Origin: Panopea generosa | Taxonomy: Eukaryota; Mollusca; Bivalvia; Adapedonta; Hiatellidae | Assembly: GCA_029582155.1 (NCBI GenBank) | Contig: CM055895.1 | Span: 53,349,250 to 53,413,249, forward strand | Reading direction: 5' to 3' | Length of the DNA: 64,000 bases | In this document: positions 1 through 10,868 of the stretch, one piece after another | Layout of the letters: every line of letters begins with the position of its first letter | Numbering within the stretch: the first letter of the stretch is position 1 | Notes under the pieces: model-generated | Databases searched by the model: none | Seen by the model: the letters and a program-made list of their open reading frames with translations, nothing else | What the model was told of the DNA's origin: nothing | Position numbers and translations under genes: made by a program

Positions 1-2575
1 GCTTAATCTGACACTACATAGCCATTATTACCACAGTCCTAATCTGACATCATATATCCAGTAAGGCTTGATCTGATACTACATAGCCATTATTACCACA
101 GTCCTGATCTGACATCATATATCCAGTCAGGCCTGATCTGATACTACATAGCCAGTCTGAACACAGTCCTGGTCTGACATCATATATCCAGTCAGGCTTG
201 ATCTGATACTACATAGCCATTATTACCACAGTCCTGATCTGACATCATATATCCAGCCAGGTTTGATCTGATACTACATAGCCATTACTACCACAGTCCT
301 GATCTGACATCATATATCCAGTCAGGCTTGATCTGATACTACTTAGCCATTATTACCACAGTCCTGATCTGACATCATATATCCAGTCAGGCTTGATCTG
401 ATACTACATAGCCATTATTACCAAAGTCCTGATCTGACATCATATATCCAGTCAGGCTTGATCTGATACTACATAGCCAGTCTGAACACAGTCCTGATCT
501 GACATCATATATCCAGTCAGGCTTGATCTGATACTACATAGCCATTATTACCACAGTCCTGATCTGACATCATATATCTAGTCAGGCTTGATCTGATACT
601 ACATAGCCAGTCTGAACACAGTCCTAGTCTGACATCACATATCCAGTCAGGTTTGATCTGATACTACATAGCCATTATTACCACAGTCCTGATCTGACAT
701 CATATATCTAGTCAGGCTTGATCTGATACTACATAGCCAGTCTGAACACAGTCCTAGTCTGACATCACATATCCAGTCAGGCTTGATCTGATACTACATA
801 GCCATTATTACCACAGTCCTAATCTGACATCATATATCCAGTCAGGCTTGATCTGATACTACATAGCCGTTATTACCACAGTCCTGATCTGACATCATAT
901 ATCTAGTCAGGCTTGATCTGATACTACATAGCCAGTCTGAACACAGTCCTAGTCTGACATCATATATCCAGTCAGGCTTGATCTGATACTACATAGCGAT
1001 TATTACCAAAGTCCTGATCTGACATCATATATCCAGTCAGGCTTGATCTGATACTACATAGCCATTATTACCACAGTCCTGATCTGACATCATATATCCA
1101 GTCAGGCCTGATCTGATACTACATAGCCATTATTACCACAGTCCTGATCTGACATCATATATCCAGTCAGGCTTGATCTTATACTACATAGCCATTATTA
1201 CCACAGTCCTGATCTGACATCATATATCCAGTCAGGCTTGATCTGATAATACATAGCCAGTCTGAACACAGTCCTGGTCTGACATCATATATCCAGTCAG
1301 GCTTGATCTGATACTACATAGCCATTATTACCAAAGTCCTGATCTGACATCATATATCCAGTCAGGCTTGATCTGATTCTACATAGCGATTATTACCACA
1401 GTCCTGATCTGACATCATATATCCAGTCAGGCTTGATCTGATACTACATAGCCAGTCTGAACACAGTCCTGATCTGACATCATATATCCAGTCAGGCTTG
1501 ATCTGATACTACATAGCGATTATTACCACAGTCCTGATCTGACATCATATATCCAGTCAGGCTTGATCTGATACTACATAGCCAGTCTGAACACAGTCCT
1601 GATCTGACATCATATATCCAGTCAGGCTTGATCTGATACTACATAGCCATTATTACCACAGTCCTGATCTGACATCATATATCTAGTCAGGCTTGATCTG
1701 ATACTACATAGCGATTATTACCACAGTCCTGATCTGACATCATATATCCAGTCAGGCTTGATCTGATACTACATAGCCATTATTACCACAGTCTTGATCT
1801 GACATCATATATCCAGTCAGGCCTGATCTGATACTACATAGCAAGTCTCAACACAGTCCTGGTCTGACATCATATATCCAGTCAGGCTTGATCTGATACT
1901 ACAGAGCCAGTCTGAACACAGTTCTGATCTGACATCATATATCCAGTCAGGCTTGATCTGATTCTACATAGCGATTATTACCACAGTCCTGATCTGACAT
2001 CATATATCCAGTCAGGCTTGATCTGATACTACATAGCCATTATTACCACAGTCCTGATCTGACATCATATATCCAGTCAGGCTTGATCTGATTCTACATA
2101 GCGAGTATTACCACAGTCCTGATCTGACATCATATATCCAGTCAGGCTTGATCTGATACTACATAGCCAGTCTGAACACAGTCCTGATCTGACATCATAT
2201 ATCCAGTCAGGCTTGATCTGATACTACATAGCGATTATTACCACAGTCCTGATCTGACATCATATATCCAGTCAGGCTTGATCTGATACTACATAGCCAT
2301 TATTACCACAGTCTTGATCTGACATCATATATCCAGTCAGGCCTGATCTGATACTACATAGCAAGTCTCAACACAGTCCTGGTCTGACATCATATATCCA
2401 GTCAGGCTTGATCTGATACTACATAGCCAGTCTGAACACAGTCCTGGTCTGACATCATATATCCAGTCAGGCTTGATCTGATACTACATAGCGATTATTA
2501 CCACAGTCCTGATCTGACACCATGTATCCAATCAGGCTTGATCTTACACTACAGAGCCAGTCTGAACACAGTCCT
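1..2575. repeat. 65-bp satellite array, ~40 copies
   Basis: About 40 head-to-tail copies of a 65-bp unit starting GATCTGATACTACATAGCCA. Two variants are interspersed, one with TTATTACCACAG after GCCA and one with GTCTGAACACAG. The unit is itself a diverged dimer: GATCTGATACTACATAGCCA in the first half resembles GATCTGACATCATATATCCA in the second. The array begins before the window. It ends where an ATC microsatellite starts, and the last one or two copies are more diverged than the interior, as expected at an array edge. No gene is seen in it. Confidence 0.97.
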
Positions 2576-2716
2576 TATCATCATCATCATCATCATCATC
2601 ATCATCGTTTATTACCGTTGATTATTATTGTTTATTAATATTGTTATCATTATTATTATTATCAGTTGTAGTAGTAGTAGTAGTAGTAGTAGTCGTAGTA
2701 GTAGTAGTATTAGTAA

Positions 2717-2770
<54 letters not shown>

Positions 2771-2815
2771 AAGTAGTTTTTTTGTTATTATCATTATCAT
2801 TATTATTATCATTAT
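2574..2815. repeat. ATC / TAG trinucleotide microsatellites
   Basis: (ATC)n at about 2576-2606, then imperfect ATT/TTG repeats, then a long interrupted (TAG)n from about 2664 to 2772, ending in further ATT/ATC triplets. The reading frames of 66-97 codons here encode Leu, Ser, Thr or Asn runs and arise only from the triplet periodicity. Confidence 0.95.
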
Positions 2816-3705
2816 GACTGCAATATATACGTACAGAGAAAGTGATAACTAGTGTCACCGCATTGGAACGGCCAGCAGTAAAACCGCCACTGGGGAGCTC
2901 AAACCTTGTAAAAGGCACCCAACTTCGCTCTCCCCAAAATCCCCTAATGTTGATATTTCGTTCCTGCTGTAGGTGTACTGGACACGTTATCTTGACTCGC
3001 TAGTTATGTGTAGGGCGTGTGCTTTCTTTTGAAGCAGCGACTTAACAAAGGATAACTAGATGTGAAATCGGAATTTAAAAGAAATGAAACCTTCATGCGA
3101 TCGGCGCCATTTCGGAAGATTCAAAAACATCAGTCGGTGATAATCGTCAATTTCCGTATCTCGTGATATTAATTACCTCAATTAAGAACGTATTCAATGT
3201 TTTAATTAGGTACTTGTTTTATGTATATTTATCACGAGTGTAAATCGGTCATAAATGGAAGTGCTTTGGTTGTTGAAGCTTTTAGTTTCCTAGTACGCTC
3301 TCTCGTACCGCTTCACGTCTGACGCCGATTTCAAGATAGATTTTAAACTGGTATTAAAAATTGTAACTTTCTAAGAAATATCTATTTCAAAGGAATATTA
3401 CCTAATGATTTCACTCTTTTGAAGAAATTTGGAATTTGCTGAATGTGGTGTGCACACATATACATACCAATATCAATTTATTGGTATGATATCATCTTAA
3501 GATTACTTTTTATTTAGTGTTCATAAGATGCGTTCCAGATATTTCGTTTTTAAATGTTTTATAAATGATTGTATTTCTTTTATTAATCTGGTGTTTGCAA
3601 TGTTAATAGGTCAAATTGAGGTAATGTCAATTCTTGGTCACAGTCATGATTGCGTATCTTTGACAAAACCTGACCACAATAATAAATTAGTCTTCCCGCC
3701 TTTTT
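2816..3705. other. no gene seen; short GC-richer segment at 2849-2935
   Basis: No supported coding sequence. A GC-richer stretch at about 2849-2935 (containing AACGGCCAGCAG and CCACTGGGGAGCTC) stands out from the AT-rich surroundings. It may be a fragment of a dispersed element, but I see no second copy in the window. Confidence 0.5.
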
Positions 3706-3707
3706 GG

Positions 3708-3741
3708 CCACCCCCCCCCACACACACACACACACACACAT
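3708..3741. repeat. poly-C followed by (CA)n microsatellite
   Basis: A run of C is followed by about 11 CA dinucleotides. The reading frames across it (His-Thr on plus, Cys-Val on minus) are artefacts of the repeat. Confidence 0.95.
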
Positions 3742-3744
3742 TCT

Positions 3745-4660
3745 AATTCCGAGAAACTCCCTCAAGTTCAGCGCCGTTGCTTTATTAAGGAAAAGTTATA
3801 ATATCGAAACCAATATTTGGGTTCATTAAGCACTGCTGCCCAAGTTTCACGAAAATACTGCGTTATTTTATTTAAACTCAAATAATGTGCTCAAGTCTAT
3901 ACGAAACACGAGCCACTAAGTAACAGGCTTTTTCGTGAAACTGGGACCGGGCTGGTCACGTGATACGGTTAAGAGTCGGGAATCTCCCCAAGTCAGTATG
4001 CCAATTTGAGTGGTTTTTTTTTAAATTAATGAGTAAACACGTAAACATACCAATTCTTAACAGTGAAATCATTCAAACTAATTCACATAGAAAACTCTAT
4101 AGTTTATAAAAAGAACATTAGATATACATGGCTAACATGATTATATATGTGTGAAATAACCTATGCAGTTTCCTCTTTTTAAAAAAAAAACACTTCAGAG
4201 ATAGATTTCAGTCAAGGCCTCCAAAATATTCAATATAAATGGTGTTCTGGAATATTAAAATCATCTGTCTGTTGGATATAATTGATCATTCGTTTACCTC
4301 CCACCCAGTGAGGTCGGGCTTTCAAGACATTATAGTGGACAGTTAGTCAGTTACTTGCGAAACAACGGTCGATTCTGAGGTGTCCCTCCATTACTCCACC
4401 ACAAAAACTAAAAGCCATATATATCCTGCCAATTTCCTCCCTCGGTCATTATTGTTGTGTCAACTGAGCATGGCCCAAAAGTAAGTCAAAACAAACTTTA
4501 GTGTGCGTTTGAATCAGCTAGTTAAATACATCATTTGTCAATTTGTATATATAATATCGAGCAAGGGACATAATCGCGATAAGCCGCAATACTAACAGTA
4601 ATGTCTGTGTACGCTCCCTTCACTGTTGCCCAGATTTAAAGAGTTTTAATCTCGATTCAA
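3745..4660. other. no gene; possible V-SINE core relic at 4340-4385
   Basis: AT-rich DNA without a supported gene. At 4340-4362 the sequence GTCAGTTACTTGCGAA matches the core found in the SINEs at 26.5, 27.3, 35.6 and 61.0 kb, followed by CGGTCGATTCTGAGGTG. This is probably an old fragment of the same superfamily. Confidence 0.4.
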
Positions 4661-4664
4661 AATT

Positions 4665-5312
4665 GTATAAGTATTAGCAGAGACATATAAACATGTAATT
4701 AAGTCGCTGGTATTAGCACAGATATATAAACATGTAATTAAGTCACTGGTATTGGCAGAGACATATAAACATGTTATTAAGTTGTTGGTATTAACAGAGA
4801 CATATACACATATAACTAAGTCACTGGTATTAGCAGAGCCATATAAACATGTTATATTGAGTCACTGGTATAAGCAGAGACATATAAACATATATTTAAG
4901 TCACTGGTTTTAGTAGAGACCTAGAAACATGTAATATTAAGTCCCTGGTATAAGCAGAGACATATAAACATATATTTAAGTCACTGGTATTAGCAGAGAC
5001 ATAGAAACATTTAATATTGAGTCGCTGGTATAAGCAGAGACATATAAACATATATTTCAGTCACTGGTATTAGCAGAGACATAGAAACATGTAATATTGA
5101 GTCGCTGGTATAAGCAGAGACATATAAACATATATTTAAGTCATTGGTATTAGCAGAGACATAGAAACATGTAATATTGAGTTGCTGGTATAAGCAGAGA
5201 CATATAAACATATATTTAAGTCACTGGTATTAGCAGAGACATAGAAACATGTAATATTGAGTCGCTGGTATAAGCAGAGACATATAAACATGTATTTAAG
5301 TCACTGGTTTCA
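4665..5312. repeat. 40-bp minisatellite organised as 80-bp dimers
   Basis: Units of about 39-41 bp with the core GGTATTAGCAGAGACATA. In the right half two unit types alternate (ATAGAAACATGTAATATTGAG and ATATAAACATATATTTAAG, differing by a few bases), giving an 80-bp higher-order period. The left half lacks the strict alternation. The minus-strand frame at 5011-5211 is repeat-derived. Confidence 0.93.
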
Positions 5313-5728
5313 AGGCAACATGAATATGACACGTGATATGATCATCTTGGCGGTTTTTGCATCCGATTCATTTTTAGGCTCACTTTTTTTGTGATGGGAT
5401 TCAGACATAGGCGAATATTCCACAACAGTATCATCAACAATACAATGTGTCCATGAGGACGAGATGCCATGCTGTTGTTACCAAAGGAGAGAGTCGAACG
5501 AGGTATCCAAAAATATTTTAAGAAGTTGTTTTTTTTTCTAACCGCTGGCCGCGAGTCCCGCAAACATTCAGCGTTATTCAACCGGGTTACCCAACGTTAC
5601 CGTAACCGCCTTCTCTAGAAACGATTAAACACGGTGGTGTTGAAATAGCTAGACGACTGATACTGGTACTGTTTTGTGACCTTTTGTTACGATATAACTA
5701 GATTTACTAATTTATGGGAAAATATTGA
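5313..5728. other. no gene seen
   Basis: Unique-looking sequence between the minisatellite and the retroelement. A 79-codon minus-strand frame (5342-5581) has no recognisable domain and a composition like the neighbouring non-coding DNA. Confidence 0.5.
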
Positions 5729-5857
5729 TTTAGAAGGTTATGACATTCCTATGTACATGTGTTAATTGAACTAATCATATTCTGTTACATTCCAGATGAC
5801 CTAGGTCATTGCTATACATAAAGACTTGTAAAAGACAAATAGTGTTCTTATTTATGA
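5729..5857 (+). repeat. left terminal repeat of Ty3/gypsy relic (LTR-like)
   Basis: About 90 bp beginning AGAAGGTTATGACATTCC and running through ATTCTGTTACATTCCAGATG recur almost exactly at 9756-9842, on the other side of the pol relic and in the same orientation. With a ~36-bp indel, similarity continues to TTATTTATGA. The TTCTGTTACA motif resembles typical LTR ends. No clear primer-binding site or target-site duplication was found, so calling it a truncated LTR is an inference. Confidence 0.6.
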
Positions 5858-6089
5858 CCACAGTCTGAGTTGATCGACAACCAGAGTGACTATCATCTGC
5901 TGAAAAGAAATGCTTGCCGTACAGTGTCCCATCCCTGGCTGTGAATATGTAACCGACGACCTTGATGCAGCAATTGTCGCTGCACTCATCACCGCTCATA
6001 GTGTAACACACGCTCCAAGACCTGTCACTGCCGCTAAAGTTGATTATCTCTGACAGCTTTTCCACTGTGGGTGAGATAAACAAAGTGAA

Positions 6090-7095
6090 ACAAACCGCAA
6101 TGACAGCAACTTTGCAGAACGACCTTCACAACACTGAAACTATTCGAAGTGTCAGCAACCTGATGACAATCTGTGAATGCCCTAAACGCCAGCTACCACT
6201 TCCAGAAAGCTGCCTTATGAACCAATGGAATCCAATTGCATTAAACTGCATGAATTCCTCACTGACCACTATAGATCTAGCACGTTCAACATCTGCAATC
6301 ATCAACCGTTACCATTGATGACTTGCCCTCCAATGCGATTAATGGTAGATCCAGTGCTGAACCTGTTCCTCACCACACACCTGTACCTGTTCCACTTCAC
6401 TGGCAGGACGAAGTTAAAGCTGGACTTGACCATGATGTTCGACTTGGTGTACTTGAACCAGTTCCCATCGGGGAACCCGTCATTTGGTGCCATAGGATGG
6501 TCATATGTGCTAAGAAAAATGGTAAACCACACCGCACTGTTGATTTTCAGCCTCTCAACGCATACGCGACTAGGGAAACTCATCATACACCTTCACCATT
6601 TCACCAAGCTAGATGAGTGCCTCATGGCAAGAAGAAGACAGTCCTTGATGCCTGGAATGGTTACCACAGTGTGTCAATTAATAGAGATGATCGCCATCTC
6701 ACTACATTTATTACACCATGGGGTAGATATCGTTACAAGACCGCTCCTCAAGCATACATCGCATCTGGTGACGGCTACACCAGACGGTATGATGAAATTG
6801 TAGCAGATATACCAAACAAAACTAATGTGTAGATGATGTCCTTCTCTGGGCTGATTCCCTAGATGAAAGCTTCTTTCAAGCTGTTCATTGGCTTGACATC
6901 TGTGGACAACAAGATATCACACTGAACTCTGAAAATTTTTATTTGGACAAGACTCTGTGGAATTTGCTGGATTCGAAATAACACCAAAAAGTGTCCGTCC
7001 ATGCATGAAATATCTTCGTGCTATCCTAGATTTCCCCGCACCCAAGAACTTAACAGATGTGCGGTCCTGGTTTGGCTTTCTGAACCAAGTGTCCT
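6090..7095 (+). pseudogene. Ty3/gypsy pol relic: linker and reverse transcriptase, several frameshifts
   Basis: Reverse transcriptase region of a retroelement polyprotein, which would copy element RNA into DNA. Coding similarity starts about 6090 and moves between frames. One frame covers roughly 6225-6320. The frame at 6323-6616 carries the fingers motif KKNGKPHRTVDFQPLNA and ends in TGA. The same frame resumes at 6617-6832 with DAWNGYHSV and FITPWGRYRYKTAPQ. A shift then exposes a CVDD catalytic box at 6826-6837, where YVDD/FVDD is usual. Another shift at about 6957 gives VEFAGFEITPK and DFPAPKNLTDVRSWFGFLNQ, the end of RT leading into the connection region. No gag, CCHC knuckle or protease is evident upstream. 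The element cannot express an intact RT. Confidence 0.88.
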
Positions 7096-7875
7096 ATGCC
7101 TTCAGTATGGCCAAAAAATATGCTACCATTCAGGCAATTATTGAAACCTGGAATATCCTTTGTTTGGGACGACGACATCAACAATGCTTTTGAAGCATCC
7201 AAAGCTGCAATCATAAGTGAAATTGAAGAAGGTGTAAAAATATTTGACCGCAGTAAACCAACATGTCTTGCTACTGACTGGTCCAAGACTGGCATCGGTT
7301 TTTGGCTATTTCAACAACACTGCAACTGTCCAGAACAGGAACCATTTTGCTGCCGTACAGGATGGAAGATCACACTCGTGGGCAGTAGGTTCACTCATTC
7401 TACTGAATCCCGTTACGCGCCAGTTGAGGGTGAAGCCCTGGCAGTTGCTGACGCTCTGGACAAAACAAGATATATCGTTTTGGGATGCGAGAATCTCATC
7501 ATCACCGTTGATCACAAACATCTATTGAAAATACTTGGTGACAGGTCTCTGGAAGACATCTCTAACTCTCGCCTCAGGAACTTAAAGGAGAAGACCCTCA
7601 GGTTCCGATTCCGTATGATTCACGTGCCAGGCGTCAAACACCGAGCCGCTGACTGTGTCTCTCGTCACCCGGCTGGTAACCCTGAGAAACTTACACTTAC
7701 AGATGACATAGCAGCTATCAATCAATATGTTTCGATTCCGGCAACACTGCTACCTTCCAAAACGTTCTTAGCAGGCATGCGTGCTTCTGAAACAGTTACT
7801 AATACTATAGAGGAGTGTGTTATTGCATCAGCTACATCTTCACTTGACTTGCTCGCAATGAAATCAGTGACATAG
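7096..7875 (+). pseudogene. Ty3/gypsy pol relic: connection and RNase H domain
   Basis: An open frame of about 259 codons continues pol after a frameshift. RNase H would degrade the RNA strand during reverse transcription. Visible motifs in order are ATDWSKTGIGFWLFQQH (first catalytic Asp), RYAPVEGEALAVADALDKTR (catalytic Glu), ITVDHKHLLKIL (catalytic Asp) and VPGVKHRAADCVSRHP (the usual end of the domain in Ty3/gypsy pol). It stops at TAG 7873-7875, and the integrase frame continues in the same phase 36 bases later. One in-frame stop is therefore all that separates RNase H from integrase. Confidence 0.9.
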
Positions 7876-9474
7876 GAAAGAGTCCGTATCGCCACAGCAA
7901 GTGATGACAGCATGAACCAACTACTTGACCTTATCGAGTCTGGTACACCCGACTCCCGTCATAAGTTCCCTGTACCACTGCGGGACTATTTCCAGTTTCG
8001 GGACCACCTCCATACCGTCGATGGTGTCATACTATACAAGGATCGTATAGTAATACCTCCCTCCCTTCGACATGACATATTAACTGCTTTACATTCTGCT
8101 CACCAAGGTGTCACCTCTATGATCTCGAGAGCTGAGGCTTCAGTATTTTGGCCTGGAATTACTCCTGCCATTACATCATACCGAACCGGATGTAACCACT
8201 GCAATCGCATCGCCCCCTCCAACCCAAGTGCGCCATCCTACCCACTGATATCACCAGACTATCCATTTCAGTGTGTCTGTGCCGACTTCTTCCACTACAA
8301 AGGAGTCAATTACCTTGCTGTCGTCGACCGATACTCTAACTGGCCAATCGTTGAACGATCATCTGATGGTGCAGCTGGGCTAATAACTTGTCTACGACGT
8401 ACATTTGTCACCTTTGGCATACCTGATGAACTAGCCTCTGATGGTGGGCCTGAATTTACAGCCACAGTTACACAACAGTTCCTTATAGACTGGGGTATAC
8501 ATCACCGTCTCTCCTCAGTTGCTTACTCCCACAGCAACTGTCGGGCTGAAGTGGGTGTCAAGACTGGTCCCAATGGCGATCTTGACACTGATGCATTCCA
8601 ACGTGCTATGCTCCAATACAGAAATAACCCCGACAGAGATACAAAGCTTTCCCCTGCAATGTGTGTTTTTGGCCATCCGATACGGGACTTTATCCCGATC
8701 ACACCCGGCAGATATAAACCCCACCATACCTGGCGAGAAACCATGGCTGCTACAGAAGAGGCACTACGAAACCGTCACATGAAAGAAGCTGAACGTTGGT
8801 CAGAACATACCAAAAGACTCTTGCCACTCGCTATCGGTGACCATGTTCGCGTTCAAAACCAAATTAGGCCTCATCCGCTCAAATGGGACAAAACTGGCAT
8901 CATCATTGAGGTCCGCCAATTTGACCAGTATGTTGTGAAGATGGATGGATCTGGGAGAGTTACACTACGCAACAGAAAATTTCTTAGAAAATACATACCT
9001 GTCAAGACACCCCAACAGACACGGACCATCGAGAACTACATATTGCATAGACAACTCGAACCTGTCTCAACAGGTACTGAACCCGACAAGCCGACAGAAA
9101 GTTCTGGACCCTCTCACCCTTATTCAGTAACACAGACTCCAGTAACACCGAGTTCCTCTAAATTAACACCAGGGTCACCTCTGTCACCTGTCTCATCGAC
9201 TGGACCGGCAACACCAGTCAATAGTACTCCGTCGACTCGTGTAATACTGGACAGATCGTCATCTAGACTTAACAACCATTTTGAGCGCCGCCATTTGACC
9301 TTTAACCGGGCAGTACCTGACCAGAAATATGGACAACCGCTAACCACACGGCCATCAGTTACAAAGGTCACAGATAATGAACATAACCCCGATCTTACAC
9401 CCAGTGATCCAAAACGACGACCGAGCCGTATCACTCGCTCTCCAACCTGGCACTCAGATTATCAGATGAACTAA
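7876..9474 (+). CDS. Ty3/gypsy integrase, long open frame of a decayed element (first ATG at 7912)
   Basis: A 520-residue frame from the ATG at 7912. It is the C-terminal part of pol, so that ATG is probably not a natural start. Integrase inserts element DNA into the host genome. The HHCC zinc-binding module is H61, H64, C94 and C97. The rve catalytic core has D125 (ADFF), D177 (ASDGGPEF) and E213 (RAEVGVK), with 35 residues between D177 and E213, the classic D,D35E spacing. A GDHVRVQNQ...KWDKTG...VKMDG stretch at about 305-355 is the SH3-like C-terminal domain. The last ~120 residues are rich in Ser, Thr, Pro and Arg and appear disordered. The catalytic triad is intact, but RT upstream is broken, so the frame is probably a fossil. 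K02A2.6-like/Mag-type Ty3 elements are the nearest family by eye. Confidence 0.9.
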   Translation, partial: ERVRIATASDDSMNQLLDLIESGTPDSRHKFPVPLRDYFQFRDHLHTVDGVILYKDRIVIPPSLRHDILTALHSAHQGVTSMISRAEASVFWPGITPAITSYRTGCNHCNRIAPSNPSAPSYPLISPDYPFQCVCADFFHYKGVNYLAVVDRYSNWPIVERSSDGAAGLITCLRRTFVTFGIPDELASDGGPEFTATVTQQFLIDWGIHHRLSSVAYSHSNCRAEVGVKTGPNGDLDTDAFQRAMLQYRNNPDRDTKLSPAMCVFGHPIRDFIPITPGRYKPHHTWRETMAATEEALRNRHMKEAERWSEHTKRLLPLAIGDHVRVQNQIRPHPLKWDKTGIIIEVRQFDQYVVKMDGSGRVTLRNRKFLRKYIPVKTPQQTRTIENYILHRQLEPVSTGTEPDKPTESSGPSHPYSVTQTPVTPSSSKLTPGSPLSPVSSTGPATPVNSTPSTRVILDRSSSRLNNHFERRHLTFNRAVPDQKYGQPLTTRPSVTKVTDNEHNPDLTPSDPKRRPSRITRSPTWHSDYQMN

Positions 9475-9675
9475 CAATATTCATGACATTGTGTCTATCT
9501 GAAACTGTTTCACATAACTTAAGAGACATTAGTTTGTGTTAACTTTATTATTTTCACAAGAATTATGATATGAACTAACGAAATTCAGGACAGTGTGTTT
9601 AACTTCCACTTTTGCACATAACCTAAAGGACATTAGTTTGTGCTTATTTGATTATTCTTGTTTCATTCAATTTTT
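9466..9675 (+). repeat. imperfect 104-bp tandem duplication at the end of pol
   Basis: The segment starting ATGAACTAACAATATTCATG (9466) recurs at 9570 as ATGAACTAACGAAATTCAGG. Both copies run to GACATTAGTTTGTG. The first copy includes the last codons and stop of the integrase frame, so the duplication lies at the coding/3' UTR boundary of the retroelement. Confidence 0.85.
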
Positions 9676-9747
9676 GTTGTTGATTATCATGTTTAATTTC
9701 AGTATTAGCCACCTAAACTTAAAAGTATTATAGCTTCCAAATACTTG

Positions 9748-9852
9748 TAGGGAGATAGAAGGTTATGACATTCCTATGTACATGTGTTAATTGAACTAAT
9801 CATATTCTGTTACATTCCAGATGACCGTGGTCATGGCTATACTTATTTATGA
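9748..9852 (+). repeat. right terminal repeat of Ty3/gypsy relic, with purine tract
   Basis: Direct-repeat partner of 5729-5857. It is preceded by the purine run AGGGAGATAGAAGG, which is placed and composed like a polypurine tract that primes plus-strand synthesis. Relative to the left copy it lacks about 36 bp before TTATTTATGA. The flanks beyond both copies differ, consistent with truncation or with an LTR boundary near here. Confidence 0.6.
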
Positions 9853-9969
9853 TTAGCACTACGGAGTATAGAGATTGAAAAGGACAACACTTGATATATA
9901 TATTCCTCGTTCCTGGAGCGCTTGCATTAGCAGCGGAAGTTGATCAGCATCTACTGCATGCCATGCCAT

Positions 9970-10290
9970 GACATTCTATGTAAAATGGAATGTTCTCTTT
10001 TGAAAAATCTGAACGATTTTATTGGCTAAGAAGTAGGACAACGTTAAGTTATACGGCAGTTATTTTCTATTCTCGTCAAATGTTAAAATATCAGTATTTT
10101 AGATATTGGCTTATTTATGTACTTACAAGAGTCAATAAAATCGATAAGATTTTTCAAAATAGAACATTCCATTTTACACTGAATATCATGGATTTTCTAA
10201 TTGTAAATATAATAAGATGTTGTCCTACTTTCTCAGCCAATGAAATCGCTCAGATTTTTCAAAACAGAAAGTTCCATCTTATATAGAAAT
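9970..10290. repeat. foldback element with ~80-bp inverted arms
   Basis: The left arm (9970-10047) reads GGAATGTTCTCTTTTGAAAA through AAGTAGGACAACGTT. The right arm (10209-10285) is its diverged reverse complement, GTTGTCCTACTTTCTCAGCC through TTTCAAAACAGAAAGTTCC. The spacer also contains AGAACATTCCATTTTACA at 10160. It behaves like a MITE or foldback element and shares its right arm with the longer inverted pair 10209-10510 / 13735-14034. Confidence 0.75.
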
Positions 10291-10510
10291 TTCCATTTGC
10301 TATTCCATGAAAAATAGAACGTTCAATTTTGAACTACAGTGGCAAATCCACGTGACCTTATGCTAACAGTCGAGGGAAAAGTGCCCGTTACTGGTAACAT
10401 TTTTGCAGATTACTTTCTTAAAATTAACATTTCATGAAAAATCACAGAACAATGACGAACGTCGTCACTGTAAGACGATGAACCTTCAATGCTATTAACT
10501 GGCCATACAA
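10209..10510 (+). repeat. 300-bp dispersed repeat, left copy of an inverted pair
   Basis: Matches the reverse complement of 13735-14034 over its whole length, including GACCTTATGCTAA, AAAAGTGCCCGTT and CATGAAAAATCACAGAACAATGACGAACG-type blocks. By eye the two copies are roughly 85% alike. The pair brackets about 3.2 kb that holds two SINEs, a tandem-core element and a foldback MITE. Confidence 0.85.
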
Positions 10511-10686
10511 AACTCATGCTATTAACTGACCATGCAATACTCATATTTTTTTTTTTTAAATGTGCAACGGCGTATATTATTTTTTTTGTAAATTTCACCA
10601 CCCCATCTGTTCAACCGAGAAAAATACGACGTTGCACTTTTTGCAAATTAATACTTTTCCATGGCAACATAGTCAGTTCAGTTTAA

Positions 10687-10868
10687 ACTTATTTATTTTA
10701 CTTCGACTGTGAAACAAGTTACGCTCGAAGTCTTCCTTGGCAGAACCTGTACTAAGCATATGCGGAAAGACAGTGTCTTGCACACATAACCGCGTAACGG
10801 GGGATCGAACCCACGACCCTCCGATACTGGATCCGAAGCTCTACCACTGGACCACGCGCTCCACTTAA
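10687..10868 (-). mobile_element. tRNA-derived SINE (family 1), near full length
   Basis: On the minus strand the element starts with a tRNA-like head containing an A box (GCGTGGTCCAGTGGTAGAGC) and a B box (GGGTTCGATCCC), the internal RNA polymerase III promoter. The body continues through GCATATGCTTAGTACAGG and GAAGACTTCGAGCGTAAC to an A/T-rich tail (AAGTAAAATAAATAAG). The plus-strand copy at 13545-13720 has the same order. The anticodon region does not fold as a working tRNA, so it is a SINE rather than a tRNA gene. Confidence 0.85.

Noticed and set aside
1-2575. CRISPR-like array
   Set aside because: Repeats are contiguous with no unique spacers, and the genome is eukaryotic. The same applies to the 25-, 33-, 45- and 67-bp arrays.
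2612-2918. Three overlapping frames of 66-97 codons
   Set aside because: They are translations of trinucleotide runs (Leu, Ser, Thr, Asn tracts).
5775-6083. 102-codon minus-strand frame with several cysteines
   Set aside because: Its C-terminal third lies inside the LTR-like direct repeat and its N-terminal part overlaps the start of the pol relic. I see no domain, so it is more likely antisense chance than a gene.
10797-10865. Candidate tRNA gene (also 12027-12095, 13549-13615, 16822-16880, 26464-26520 and 35487-35545)
   Set aside because: All have A and B boxes but lack a paired acceptor stem and a proper anticodon arm, and they continue into repeated bodies with simple tails. They are SINE heads.
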